From NCBI GenBank assembly GCA_009691045.1, contig SHWC01000009.1:1-59732 (forward strand): 59,732 nucleotides of DNA, given 5' to 3'. Below the pieces are notes generated by a model. It did not search any database, was not told where the DNA came from, and worked only from the letters and a program-made list of their open reading frames with translations. Source of the stretch: Alphaproteobacteria bacterium (lineage in GTDB: Bacteria > Pseudomonadota > Alphaproteobacteria > UBA828). The position numbers and the translations under genes were made by a program. Below, in pieces: positions 15,988 to 24,639 of this stretch (the first letter of the stretch is position 1; each line of letters opens with the position of its first letter).

Positions 15988-16809
15988 ATGTCATCAGGTG
16001 GAAGCGACGAACGCCAAAGCGGCCGTCAAAGCACTGCGAACACCGCTGACGATGGCGCGGTCTTAGGGCCGCGTCTCGTCGCCTCGAATACGGGGTTGGT
16101 TGCGCGCAATCTCGGCAAACGCTTCCGCAAACGCCCGGTGCTACGAGACGTCAGTCTCACGGTGCAACGCGGCGAGGCGGTGGGTTTGCTTGGGCCGAAT
16201 GGCGCGGGTAAGACAACCAGCTTCTACCTGATCACGGGATTGATTACGCCGGATTATGGTCAGGTTTTCTTGGATGGCCACGACATCACCGATCTTCCGA
16301 TGTATCGCCGTGCACGGCTTGGCATCGGATATTTGCCTCAGGAGGCGTCGATTTTTCGCGGCATGACGGTCGAAGGCAACATCAAGGCGGTGCTCGAAGT
16401 TTCCGAGCCGGCGCGCGAGCGGCGCGAAGCGCTGCTCGATGAGCTGTTGGCGGAATTTTCGATCAGCCATTTGCGGCACACGCCCGCGCTTGCGCTTTCA
16501 GGCGGCGAGCGACGGCGCGTTGAAATTGCGCGGGCATTGGCGAGCCGCCCGAGCTTCATGTTGCTCGACGAGCCGCTGGCCGGCATTGACCCGATCGCGC
16601 TTGGCGAAATTCGCGAACTGGTCGCCAATTTGAAAGACCGCGGCATCGGCGTCTTAATCACCGACCACAATGTGCGCGAGACACTCGATATCGTCGACCG
16701 GGCCTATATTCTTCATGAGGGCGCGGTGCTGATGGAAGGTGTGCCGGATGATATCGTCGCCCACGAGGAAGTGCGGCGGGTCTATCTCGGCGAGCGTTTC
16801 CGTCTGTAG
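15988..16809 (+). CDS. lptB: LPS export ABC transporter ATP-binding protein LptB
   Basis: A 273-residue cytoplasmic ATPase that powers LPS extraction by LptFG. Walker A GPNGAGKT at residues 69-76, Q-loop GYLPQEASIF, signature LSGGERRR, Walker B FMLLDEPLAGID and switch His in LITDHNVRE are intact. The core ABC domain starts about residue 36; the 35 residues before it (SSGGSDERQSGRQST...) are low-complexity and longer than in E. coli LptB, so a later start is possible although no better one is obvious. It is followed 18 nt later by rpoN, the usual arrangement. Confidence 0.94.
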   Translation: MSSGGSDERQSGRQSTANTADDGAVLGPRLVASNTGLVARNLGKRFRKRPVLRDVSLTVQRGEAVGLLGPNGAGKTTSFYLITGLITPDYGQVFLDGHDITDLPMYRRARLGIGYLPQEASIFRGMTVEGNIKAVLEVSEPARERREALLDELLAEFSISHLRHTPALALSGGERRRVEIARALASRPSFMLLDEPLAGIDPIALGEIRELVANLKDRGIGVLITDHNVRETLDIVDRAYILHEGAVLMEGVPDDIVAHEEVRRVYLGERFRL

Positions 16810-16827
16810 CCGGTTGAGCAACGCGCC

Positions 16828-18339
16828 ATGGCCACCGTGAAGCAGCAGCTCAGCCTTAAACAAGGGCAGGCGCTGGTTATGACGCCGCAGCTCCAGCAGT
16901 CGATCAAACTGCTTCAGCTCGGCGCCCAAGAACTTCAGGCCTATATCCAAGAAGAGCTCGAACGTAACCCCTTGCTTGAGCGCGAGGAGACCGATGGCGC
17001 CGGCGAAAGCGATTCACCAGCGCCAACCGCGCTTGAGGTAGGCACGCCGGTTGCCACCGATCAGGCCATGAACCGGCTCGAGGCCGAAGGCCCCGATGCC
17101 GCCGGGCTTGATGTTACGCCGGAGGCCATGTGGGAAGCCGATAGTGCACCGGGCGATGCCGGGCGTTGGGCGCGCGCGGGTGGCGCGCCAAGCGGTGATG
17201 AGGGCGATCACCTTGATCAGGCCGCCTCGGATGGCCCTACGCTGCGCGAGCACTTGCTGTCCCAGCTGCGGGTGGGCTGCAGCGACCCCATTGATTTGTT
17301 GATCGGCAGCCGGCTGATCGACCTGATTGACGAGGCGGGCTATTTACCGGCCGACCTTTTGGCCGTCGCGACGCAACTCGGCTGTGAGCCTTCGCGCATT
17401 GAGCAGACGATCACCATTTTGCATCGCTTCGAGCCAACGGGTGTCTTCGCCCGGTCTTTACGCGAGTGTCTGGCGCTTCAGCTCGCCGAGAAAAATCGTC
17501 TCGACCCGGTCATGAGCACATTTCTCGACCATCTCGATTTGCTCGCCGCGCGGAACTTCGCCAGCTTGAAAGCCCAATGCCAAGTGTCGGACGAGGATAT
17601 CGCCGACATGATCGCCGAAATCAAACGGCTCGAACCCAAGCCCGGACGCGCCTTCGGTGCCGAGCCAGCGCCGACCGTCATTCCCGACATTTATGTACGG
17701 CCCATGCGCGACGGCTCCTGGCAGGTCGAGCTCAATCCCGACACCATGCCAAAGGTGATCGTGAATACGGGCTATTTTTCCCTCCTGACCAAGGGCGTCC
17801 GCACGCCGGCCGAGCACCAATTCCTGACCACGCAACTTCAATCGGCGAACTGGTTGGTTCGTTCGCTGGTCCAGCGCGCGCGAACGGTGATGAACGTGGG
17901 TCGCGCATTGGTTGAACAACAGTCAAATTTTTTCTCGCACGGCGTGCGTGAAATGCGCCCCATGACCTTGCGCGATATCGCCACTTTGATCGGTGTGCAC
18001 GAGAGCACGGTCAGCCGCGTGGTCGCCAACAAATATCTTTCCTGCCCACGTGGCGTGTTCGATCTCAAATTCTTCTTTTCGGCCGCCCTGCAAAGCAGCG
18101 CCGGGGGCGAAACTCACGCCGCCGAGGCGGTTCGGCACCGAATCAAGGCGATGATCGATTCCGAACCCCCGAACCGAATCCTCTCTGACGACCATATTGC
18201 TGCCGCACTGAGCAAAGGCGGGGTCGCGATTGCGCGGCGAACGGTAGCAAAATACCGCGAAGCCATGCGCATCCCGTCTTCGGTCGAACGTCGTAGCCTG
18301 AAGCGAAAAGAGCCGACCGAAAATTCCCTAACCAATTAA
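16828..18339 (+). CDS. rpoN: RNA polymerase sigma-54 factor
   Basis: A 503-residue sigma-54. Region I is Gln-rich (SLKQGQALVMTPQLQQSIKL, ELERNPLLE), region II is acidic and variable (residues 55-135), and region III contains the core-binding domain, the HTH (TLRDIATLIGVHESTVSRVVANK) and the RpoN box ARRTVAKYREAMRIPSS. It directs transcription from -24/-12 promoters with AAA+ activators, commonly in nitrogen control. It follows lptB by 18 nt and comes before a 282-base gap and ptsN. Confidence 0.97.
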   Translation: MATVKQQLSLKQGQALVMTPQLQQSIKLLQLGAQELQAYIQEELERNPLLEREETDGAGESDSPAPTALEVGTPVATDQAMNRLEAEGPDAAGLDVTPEAMWEADSAPGDAGRWARAGGAPSGDEGDHLDQAASDGPTLREHLLSQLRVGCSDPIDLLIGSRLIDLIDEAGYLPADLLAVATQLGCEPSRIEQTITILHRFEPTGVFARSLRECLALQLAEKNRLDPVMSTFLDHLDLLAARNFASLKAQCQVSDEDIADMIAEIKRLEPKPGRAFGAEPAPTVIPDIYVRPMRDGSWQVELNPDTMPKVIVNTGYFSLLTKGVRTPAEHQFLTTQLQSANWLVRSLVQRARTVMNVGRALVEQQSNFFSHGVREMRPMTLRDIATLIGVHESTVSRVVANKYLSCPRGVFDLKFFFSAALQSSAGGETHAAEAVRHRIKAMIDSEPPNRILSDDHIAAALSKGGVAIARRTVAKYREAMRIPSSVERRSLKRKEPTENSLTN

Positions 18340-18621
18340 AATAGTTAGAAAAAATCAGTAGTTGGCGGGGCAAAATCGGGGCCCGATTGACTCACTGGGT
18401 TAGGGGGACCTATGGTGCGCCGCCTTTTCGCCCGGGGTGCTCGACCCCACATAGAGGGCCATGTGACCCCGGCCCGGCGAGTGCAAACGAGAACATCGCG
18501 AGTAATCGACAGACCAGGCGGCGGCACCGTAAAATAGCCGATGTCGCGCAACGATCATAAGGACCCTGGGGTTTAGTGGGCGCTGAGCCCGGCGAGCCAA
18601 GTTGTCCAGGACGGAGTGCCG

Positions 18622-19086
18622 ATGGAAATTCGGGAAATTCTTCAGCAGCGCGGCGTCTTGCCGCGTTTGCGTGCGACCAGCAAGAAGCACCTGCTACAGG
18701 AGCTGGCGGCGCGTGCCGCCGAACTGACGGGTCTGCACGAGCGGACGATTTTCGATGCGCTGCTTGAGCGCGAGCGACTTGGCTCGACCGGAAGCGGCAA
18801 GGGTATCGCCATTCCGCATGCGCGCTTGCCCGGTCTAGACCATTTGGTGGCGGTTTTTGCCCGCCTCGAACAGCCGGTCGATTTCGAATCGGTGGATGGT
18901 CACCCGGTCGATCTCGTTTTCATGCTGCTTGCGCCGGCGAGCGCCGGGGCTGACCACCTCAAGGCGCTCTCGAACATTTCACGTCTCCTGCGCAAGGACG
19001 AAGTTGTCGAACGCCTGCGCGGGTCGGACCGCGCCGAAGCGATTTTTGCCCTCCTCATCGAGCCGCCCGCCCGTTCGGCCGCTTGA
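18622..19086 (+). CDS. ptsN: PTS IIA-like nitrogen regulatory protein PtsN
   Basis: A 154-residue EIIA-Ntr/fructose-type domain. The phospho-accepting His66 lies in GKGIAIPHARLPGL, followed by PVDFESVDGHPVDLVFMLLAPA and KALSNISRLL. ATG 18622 is chosen because GGACGGAG ends 6 nt upstream; a GTG two codons earlier is possible. It receives phosphate from HPr and acts as a regulator of K+ transport, nitrogen and envelope functions rather than sugar uptake. In related genomes an hpf gene usually lies between rpoN and ptsN; none is seen here. Confidence 0.95.
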   Translation: MEIREILQQRGVLPRLRATSKKHLLQELAARAAELTGLHERTIFDALLERERLGSTGSGKGIAIPHARLPGLDHLVAVFARLEQPVDFESVDGHPVDLVFMLLAPASAGADHLKALSNISRLLRKDEVVERLRGSDRAEAIFALLIEPPARSAA

Positions 19087-19141
19087 GCGCCCACAGTCCG
19101 CTGGTTGACACGGCTGGACGACGGCGCGACCTTCCCCGCCA

Positions 19142-19615
19142 ATGAGCCGGCTCCATCACGCGAGTTGCGTCGTTTTCGAAGGTGTCGGCATTTTGCTGCG
19201 CGGCCCTTCTGGCGCCGGAAAATCCGATCTTGCCTTGCGCCTCATCGAGGCCGGCGCCGCCCTTGTAGCGGACGATCAGGTGGCGCTAACCCCCAAGGGC
19301 AATCGTCTCATGGCGCAGGCCCCCGAGGCGCTGGCCGGCCTGCTGGAGGTTCGGGGCCTTGGCATCCTCACACTCCCCAATCTGCCCGAGGCAAGCATCG
19401 GCCTGCTCGTCGATCTCGCGCCAAACACAAACATCGCGCGCCTGCCAAACCTCGTGGAAACCGTTATCGACGGGGTCGGGATCGCCGCCTTGACCCTCGC
19501 GCCATTCGAATCATCCGCCGTAGCGAAGCTCCGCATGGCGGCGCAGCTGGTCAACGGCCGGCTTCAGCCGGCCGAGACCGCGCTTGGACCCGGCCTCAAC
19601 CGTCGATCGGCCTGA
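19142..19615 (+). CDS. hprK: HPr kinase/phosphorylase, short alphaproteobacterial form
   Basis: A 157-residue protein holding only the catalytic domain of HPr kinase/phosphorylase. P-loop GPSGAGKSD at residues 21-29, ALVADDQVAL carrying the second conserved acidic pair, and GLLEVRGLGIL corresponding to the HprK signature. It phosphorylates HPr on Ser (Ser60 in the HPr encoded at 20972-21280). The N-terminal domain of Firmicute HprK is absent, as usual in alphaproteobacteria. rapZ starts 4 nt after its stop. Confidence 0.9.
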   Translation: MSRLHHASCVVFEGVGILLRGPSGAGKSDLALRLIEAGAALVADDQVALTPKGNRLMAQAPEALAGLLEVRGLGILTLPNLPEASIGLLVDLAPNTNIARLPNLVETVIDGVGIAALTLAPFESSAVAKLRMAAQLVNGRLQPAETALGPGLNRRSA

Positions 19616-19619
19616 ACCG

Positions 19620-20525
19620 ATGACCCGAAACCCCGATCGATCCCAAAGGCAGCGTCTGGTCATTGTCACCGGCATGTCGGGAGCGGGCAAATCGACGGCG
19701 CTCAAGGTCTTCGAGGATCTGGGTTATGAGGTGGTCGACAATTTGCCCGTCACCTTGATCGGCGGCCTGGTGCGCGGCGCCTCCGGCGATGCCGACACGC
19801 GGCGGCCCTTGGCGATCTGCACCGATGTGCGTACGCGTGAATTCGATGTCGAGCACTTCGAACGCTATCTGGCACCCTTGCTCGACCGCGACAGCCTCGA
19901 CACCACGCTGCTGTTTCTCGAAAGCGATGACGAGATCTTGCGCCGACGCTTCACCGAGACCCGGCGGCGCCACCCCCTGGCCGATGATCGCCCGGTCAGC
20001 GATGGCATTCGGCTCGAACGCGAGCGTCTGATCTGGGCGCGCAATCGGGCCGATCTGGTGGTCGACACCTCGGGCCTTGGTCTACCTGATCTTCGCCGCC
20101 TGCTGACGGGGCATTTTTCGATCTCAAGCGCGGCCGGCCTCGGCGTTCACATCGTTTCATTTGGCTATCGTCATGGCCTGCCGCCTGAGGCTGATCTCGT
20201 GTTCGACGTTCGCTTCCTGGCCAATCCGCATTACGAGCCGAATTTGCGCGCCGGAACCGGCCTCGATGCGCCGATCGCCGCCTTCATCGAGCGAGATTCC
20301 GCCTTTGCGCCGTTTTTTGCTACGTTGACCGATATGTTGAATCCGCTATTGCCCGCCTATGAACGGGAGGGCAAATCCTATTTGACCATTGCCATTGGCT
20401 GCACGGGCGGGCGTCATCGCTCGGTCTTTGTGGCCGGGCGGCTGGTCGAAACACTACGCGCCGCCGGGTGGACCGCCAGCCTGCGTCATCGCGATCTTGA
20501 GCGCTCGGCCTCGATCGGCGATTGA
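19620..20525 (+). CDS. rapZ: RNase adapter / nucleotide-binding protein RapZ
   Basis: A 301-residue P-loop protein. Walker A GMSGAGKS is at residues 18-25, then LGYEVVDNLP, the FLESDDEILRRRFTETRRRHPL block, GLPPEADLVFDVRFLANPHY and the C-terminal IGCTGGRHRSVFVAGRL that senses glucosamine-6-phosphate in E. coli. ATG 19620 follows the hprK stop; the frame is open to a TTG at 19584 inside hprK. In enterobacteria RapZ directs RNase E to the sRNA controlling GlmS; in alphaproteobacteria its target is not established. Confidence 0.93.
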   Translation: MTRNPDRSQRQRLVIVTGMSGAGKSTALKVFEDLGYEVVDNLPVTLIGGLVRGASGDADTRRPLAICTDVRTREFDVEHFERYLAPLLDRDSLDTTLLFLESDDEILRRRFTETRRRHPLADDRPVSDGIRLERERLIWARNRADLVVDTSGLGLPDLRRLLTGHFSISSAAGLGVHIVSFGYRHGLPPEADLVFDVRFLANPHYEPNLRAGTGLDAPIAAFIERDSAFAPFFATLTDMLNPLLPAYEREGKSYLTIAIGCTGGRHRSVFVAGRLVETLRAAGWTASLRHRDLERSASIGD

Positions 20526-20564
20526 TTGATCGTTCGTCGCACGTTCTTTGAAACGGATTCCCTC

Positions 20565-20975
20565 ATGATTGGTTTGGTCTTGGTTACGCATGGCCGCTTG
20601 GCCGAAGAATTTATCGCCGCGACCGAGCATGTGGTCGGGCGGCAGGAACGCATTCGCGCGATCTGCATCGGGGCGGACGACGACATGGAACGGCGACGCA
20701 AGGAAATCATCGAGGCGATCAACGCGGTGGACGATGGCGACGGGGTGATTCTGCTGACCGACATGTTTGGCGGCACACCGTCCAATCTTGCGATTTCGGT
20801 GATGGACCACCGCGCGAAGATCGAGGTCATTGCCGGCATGAACCTGCCGATGCTGATCAAACTCGCATCGGTACGCAAGGAAGAGACGCTTGAACGAGCG
20901 GTCTTGAGTGCCCAGGAAGCTGGACGAAAATATATCAACGTGGCGAGCAGCCTGTTGAACGGAGAGGGGGTGTGA
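20565..20975 (+). CDS. PTS mannose-type EIIA domain protein
   Basis: A 136-residue EIIA-Man family protein with phospho-acceptor His9 in MIGLVLVTHGRLAEEF, followed by VDDGDGVILLTDMFGGTPSN, the hallmark of the family. ATG 20565 gives the canonical N-terminus; the frame is open to a TTG at 20526. No EIIB, EIIC or EIID genes are nearby, so it should serve as a regulatory phosphate acceptor. Its stop overlaps the ptsH GTG start (GTGA). Confidence 0.92.
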   Translation: MIGLVLVTHGRLAEEFIAATEHVVGRQERIRAICIGADDDMERRRKEIIEAINAVDDGDGVILLTDMFGGTPSNLAISVMDHRAKIEVIAGMNLPMLIKLASVRKEETLERAVLSAQEAGRKYINVASSLLNGEGV

Positions 20976-21280
20976 GTACGCCAGCCGATCCATCCGCCAA
21001 AAAAAGCGCCGGTCAAACACACAAAATTGTGACGATATCGAACCGCCTGGGCTTGCACGCGCGCGCGGCGGCCCGTTTCGTCCAAGTCGCGGCCGCTTAT
21101 GACGCCGAAATCACGGTCACGCGCAACGGCACCGCTGTCTCGGGTTCGTCAATTTTAGGGCTCATGATGTTGGCGGCGGGGCCGGGACAGGAAATTTTGA
21201 TCGAAGCGAGCGGCCCCGATGGCGCGGCCGCGCTCGATGCGCTCGCCACATTGGTCGAGCGCCGCTTCGACGAAGACTAG
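20972..21280 (+). CDS. ptsH: Phosphocarrier protein HPr
   Basis: A 102-residue HPr with about 14 extra N-terminal residues. His29 in SNRLGLHARAAARFVQ is the EI phosphorylation site, and Ser60 in SGSSILGLMMLAA, 31 residues further, is the regulatory Ser phosphorylated by HprK. It starts with GTG overlapping the IIA stop. Both phosphorylation sites plus a nearby hprK indicate a functioning two-input switch. Confidence 0.95.
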   Translation: MSTPADPSAKKSAGQTHKIVTISNRLGLHARAAARFVQVAAAYDAEITVTRNGTAVSGSSILGLMMLAAGPGQEILIEASGPDGAAALDALATLVERRFDED

Positions 21281-21296
21281 ACCGGAGATATTGGAC

Positions 21297-23075
21297 GTGT
21301 ACGAAGAGATCGCCGGCCTGCCTGAAGCGTTCAAACACCGGTTCGATGGGCTTGGCGTGTCCGCAGGCATTGCGATCGGGCCCGCCCATGTCGTCGAACG
21401 CGGCCTGATCGACTTGCCGGAATATGGTTTGGCCGAGCATGAGATCGCCGGTGAAGTTGCTCGCTTCGAAGAAGCGGTGGCGGCGTCGGCGAAACAAGTT
21501 CGCAAGCTCCGCGGCAAAGCGAGCGGCCTGCCGGGCGCGGCGGCCGAGGAGCTGAGCTATTTGCTCGACGCCCACCTTCAAATGCTCAAGAGCTCGCGCC
21601 TGGTGCGCGGTGTTATCGAGCGAATCCGGCGCCAACATATCAATGCCGAGGCCGCCGTGCAGGCGGAGCTGGGTGAAATCGGCCAAGCCTTTGCCGCGGT
21701 CAGCGATCGCTATTTGGCGAGCCGGATCGACGATGTGCGCGAAGTCGGCACGCGCATCGTGCGCAATTTATCAAAAGTACCCTACCAAGCGTTTTCTTCT
21801 TTGCCGCAGGGCGCCATCATCATCGCCGAGGAGATCACCCCAGCCGATACCGCGCTGATGGACCCGACCAAGGTCGGGGGCTTTGCCTCGGCCTTGGGCG
21901 GCGCCGAAGGCCACACGGCCATCATGGCTCGCTCGCTCGGCCTGCCCGCGGTGCTTGGCGTCCCAAGCCTGGTAACCGTGGCGCGGCCGGGGGATCTGAT
22001 CATTGTTGATGGCACGCGCGGCCAAGTGGTGATCAACCCCTCGCCGGAGACGATCGGGCGCTACGAGCGGCGTCGCGAGGCTTTGTTACGCCGGCAACGT
22101 CAACTCGATCGGCTGCGCGGCGTCGCGGCGATCACACGGGATGGCCACCGCATCGGGCTGCAATGCAATCTCGAACTACCGACCGAGCTCGGGCTTACCA
22201 ACGCCGCTGGCGCCGAAGGCATCGGCTTACTTCGCAGCGAATTCATGTACATGAACCGCGACCAACCGCCCGATGAAGATGAGCAATATCAGGCCCTGCG
22301 TACGATCGTCGAAGGCATGGCGGGGCGCCCGGTCACGGTCCGCACCCTCGATGTCGGCTCCGACAAGCTCGCCTATTCGCTCGGCGAGCATTTGAGCCCG
22401 AGCGTCAATCCGGCGCTTGGGCTGCGCGCCATTCGCCTCTCGCTCAAAGTACGCCCACTCCTCGAAGCACAGATCGGCGCCATGTTGCGGGCCAATGCCC
22501 ATGGTCCAGTCAGGATCTTGCTGCCCATGATCACCACGGTCGGCGAGGTCAGGGCGGTTAGGGAATTGATCCCCCGCGTTGCCCGGCGCTTGGCGCGCAA
22601 CCGCATTGCCATCGGCAAGGAGCTGCCGCCCGTTGGCGTGATGATCGAAACCCCAGGCGCCGCCCTAGCCGCTGATGCCCTCGCGCAGGTGTCGGACTTT
22701 TTTTCGCTCGGCACCAACGACCTGACCATGTACACGCTCGCGATCGACCGGGGCGACGAGCAAGTCGCACACCTTTACGATTCGCTCCACCCCGCCGTAT
22801 TGCGGCTGATCCAATTTGCGACGGTAGCCGCCCAGCGCGCCGGCATACCGGTCAATCTATGCGGTGAAATGGCCGGCAATCCACGCTTTACCGCGCTCCT
22901 CCTCGGGCTTGGCCTACGCGACCTGTCAATGGCCGCGCCCAGCCTGCCGCGGGTCAAGCAGCGCATCCTCGAACTCGATCTGGCCGAAGCCGGCCGGCGC
23001 GCCGAACAAATCATGCAGCAATCGGATTCGGGCGTGATCGCCGCGCTGATCGAAGATTTTAACGCCCTCGGCTGA
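21297..23075 (+). CDS. ptsI: Phosphoenolpyruvate-protein phosphotransferase (enzyme I)
   Basis: A 592-residue EI that transfers phosphate from PEP to HPr. Phospho-His206 is in GGAEGHTAIMARSLGLPAVLG; GSDKLAYSLGEH, GLRAIRLSL, MIETPGAALAADAL, FFSLGTNDLTMYTLA and VNLCGEMAGNP make the PEP-binding barrel. No GAF domain precedes the EI core, so it is not of the PtsP form. The frame opens at 21219 inside ptsH; I choose GTG 21297, nine bases after GGAG, giving an N-terminus of normal length. It is the last PTS gene before ahcY. Confidence 0.93.
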   Translation: MYEEIAGLPEAFKHRFDGLGVSAGIAIGPAHVVERGLIDLPEYGLAEHEIAGEVARFEEAVAASAKQVRKLRGKASGLPGAAAEELSYLLDAHLQMLKSSRLVRGVIERIRRQHINAEAAVQAELGEIGQAFAAVSDRYLASRIDDVREVGTRIVRNLSKVPYQAFSSLPQGAIIIAEEITPADTALMDPTKVGGFASALGGAEGHTAIMARSLGLPAVLGVPSLVTVARPGDLIIVDGTRGQVVINPSPETIGRYERRREALLRRQRQLDRLRGVAAITRDGHRIGLQCNLELPTELGLTNAAGAEGIGLLRSEFMYMNRDQPPDEDEQYQALRTIVEGMAGRPVTVRTLDVGSDKLAYSLGEHLSPSVNPALGLRAIRLSLKVRPLLEAQIGAMLRANAHGPVRILLPMITTVGEVRAVRELIPRVARRLARNRIAIGKELPPVGVMIETPGAALAADALAQVSDFFSLGTNDLTMYTLAIDRGDEQVAHLYDSLHPAVLRLIQFATVAAQRAGIPVNLCGEMAGNPRFTALLLGLGLRDLSMAAPSLPRVKQRILELDLAEAGRRAEQIMQQSDSGVIAALIEDFNALG

Positions 23076-23152
23076 AACCCCCTCCCGCAGTTGTAACAAC
23101 CACGGGTGGCTGATAAAACGGCCCGCCCGCCCCAACACCCCGGAGTCACTAA

Positions 23153-24556
23153 ATGGCCGACGCCACGGACTATAAGGTTGCCGATATCGCCCTCGCCAAA
23201 TGGGGCCGGAGCGAGATCGATATGGCGGAAACCGAAATGCCGGGCCTCATGTCGCTCCGCGACGAGTTCAAGGGCAAGGCGCCGCTCAAGGGCGCGCGCA
23301 TCGCCGGCTCCCTGCATATGACGATTCAAACCGCCGTCTTGATCGAAACCCTGCAAGCCTTGGGCGCCGATATTCGCTGGGCCTCGTGCAACATTTATTC
23401 GACGCAAGATCATGCCGCGGCGGCAATCGCGGCGGTTGGCACGCCGGTCTTCGCCTATAAGGGCGAAACCCTGACCGAGTATTGGGACTATACCCACCGC
23501 ATCTTCGAGTGGGCCGATGGCGGCACGCCGAACATGATCCTCGACGATGGTGGCGATGCGACCTTGCTCGTCCATCTCGGCTCCGAGGCCGAGAAGAATC
23601 AGGCGGCGCTGCCCAAGCCGCAAAATGAAGAAGAGGAAGTTTTGGTCGCCGCGATCAAGGCGCGGCTTAAATCCAAACCCGGCTGGTACACGGCGCTCGC
23701 CAAGGCAATTCGCGGCGTTAGCGAAGAGACCACCACCGGCGTTCACCGGCTCTATCAAATGCAGAAGGAAGGCCGCCTCTTGTTTCCGGCCATCAATGTC
23801 AATGACTCGGTCACCAAGTCGAAGTTCGACAATATCTATGGTTGTCGTGAAAGCTTGGTTGACGGCATCAAACGCGGCACCGATGTGATGATGTCGGGCA
23901 AAGTAGCCGTGGTGTGCGGCTTTGGCGACGTCGGCAAGGGCTCGGCGGCTTCGCTCCGCAATGCCGGTTGCCGCGTCGTGGTCACCGAGATCGACCCCAT
24001 CTGCGCGCTTCAAGCCGCGATGGAAGGTTATCAGGTCACCACCATCGAAGACGCCGTTTCATTTGGCGATATCTTCGTCACCGCGACCGGCAATGTCGGC
24101 GTCATCACGCTCGATCACATGCGCCAAATGAAACATCGCGCCATCGTGTGCAACATCGGCCACTTCGATTCGGAGATCCAGGTCGCGGCGCTCAAGAACT
24201 ACAAGTGGCACAATGTGAAGCCGCAGGTTGACGAGATCGAGTTTCCGGACGGCAAGAAATTGATTCTTTTGTCCGAAGGGCGTCTGGTCAATCTCGGCAA
24301 TGCGACCGGCCATCCGAGCTTCGTCATGAGCGCGTCGTTCAGCAATCAGACGCTGGCCCAGATCGAGCTTTGGGCCAATGCCACCAAGTACGAAAAAGGC
24401 CAAGTTTACATTTTGCCCAAGCATTTGGACGAGAAGGTCGCGGCCCTGCATTTGGCGAAGCTTGGTGTCAAGCTCACCAAGCTGACCGACGCCCAGGCCA
24501 AATATATCGGCGTCAAGCAGACCGGCCCCTACAAGCCGGAGCACTACCGGTATTGA
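23153..24556 (+). CDS. ahcY: Adenosylhomocysteinase
   Basis: A 467-residue NAD-dependent hydrolase that splits S-adenosylhomocysteine to adenosine and homocysteine, keeping methyltransferases uninhibited. Diagnostic segments: [29 protein letters not shown], the NAD motif [31 protein letters not shown], and C-terminal [18 protein letters not shown]. The 41-residue bacterial insertion is present ([10 protein letters not shown]). CGGAG precedes ATG 23153. The 77-base leader shows no riboswitch that I can recognise. Confidence 0.97.
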   Translation: MADATDYKVADIALAKWGRSEIDMAETEMPGLMSLRDEFKGKAPLKGARIAGSLHMTIQTAVLIETLQALGADIRWASCNIYSTQDHAAAAIAAVGTPVFAYKGETLTEYWDYTHRIFEWADGGTPNMILDDGGDATLLVHLGSEAEKNQAALPKPQNEEEEVLVAAIKARLKSKPGWYTALAKAIRGVSEETTTGVHRLYQMQKEGRLLFPAINVNDSVTKSKFDNIYGCRESLVDGIKRGTDVMMSGKVAVVCGFGDVGKGSAASLRNAGCRVVVTEIDPICALQAAMEGYQVTTIEDAVSFGDIFVTATGNVGVITLDHMRQMKHRAIVCNIGHFDSEIQVAALKNYKWHNVKPQVDEIEFPDGKKLILLSEGRLVNLGNATGHPSFVMSASFSNQTLAQIELWANATKYEKGQVYILPKHLDEKVAALHLAKLGVKLTKLTDAQAKYIGVKQTGPYKPEHYRY

Positions 24557-24639
24557 AGGGGCGCGCCTCTGAAGCTCGCGCTTGCCGGAATAAAGCGGGG
24601 TGCTACCATCGCGCGCGCACCAACCGAGTCCGCACCCGG

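Noticed and set aside
18412-18537. Short plus-strand frame (begins MVRRLFARGARPH) in the rpoN-ptsN gap
   Set aside because: No resemblance to Hpf or another known protein, no good ribosome site; probably chance in GC-rich DNA.
23076-23152. Possible SAH or SAM/SAH riboswitch before ahcY
   Set aside because: The leader is only 77 bases and I could not match the conserved core of either class; GTTG-TAA-CAAC is too small a hairpin to support a call.
22775-24013. 412-codon open frame on the minus strand
   Set aside because: Antisense to ptsI and ahcY; no motif and no ribosome site.
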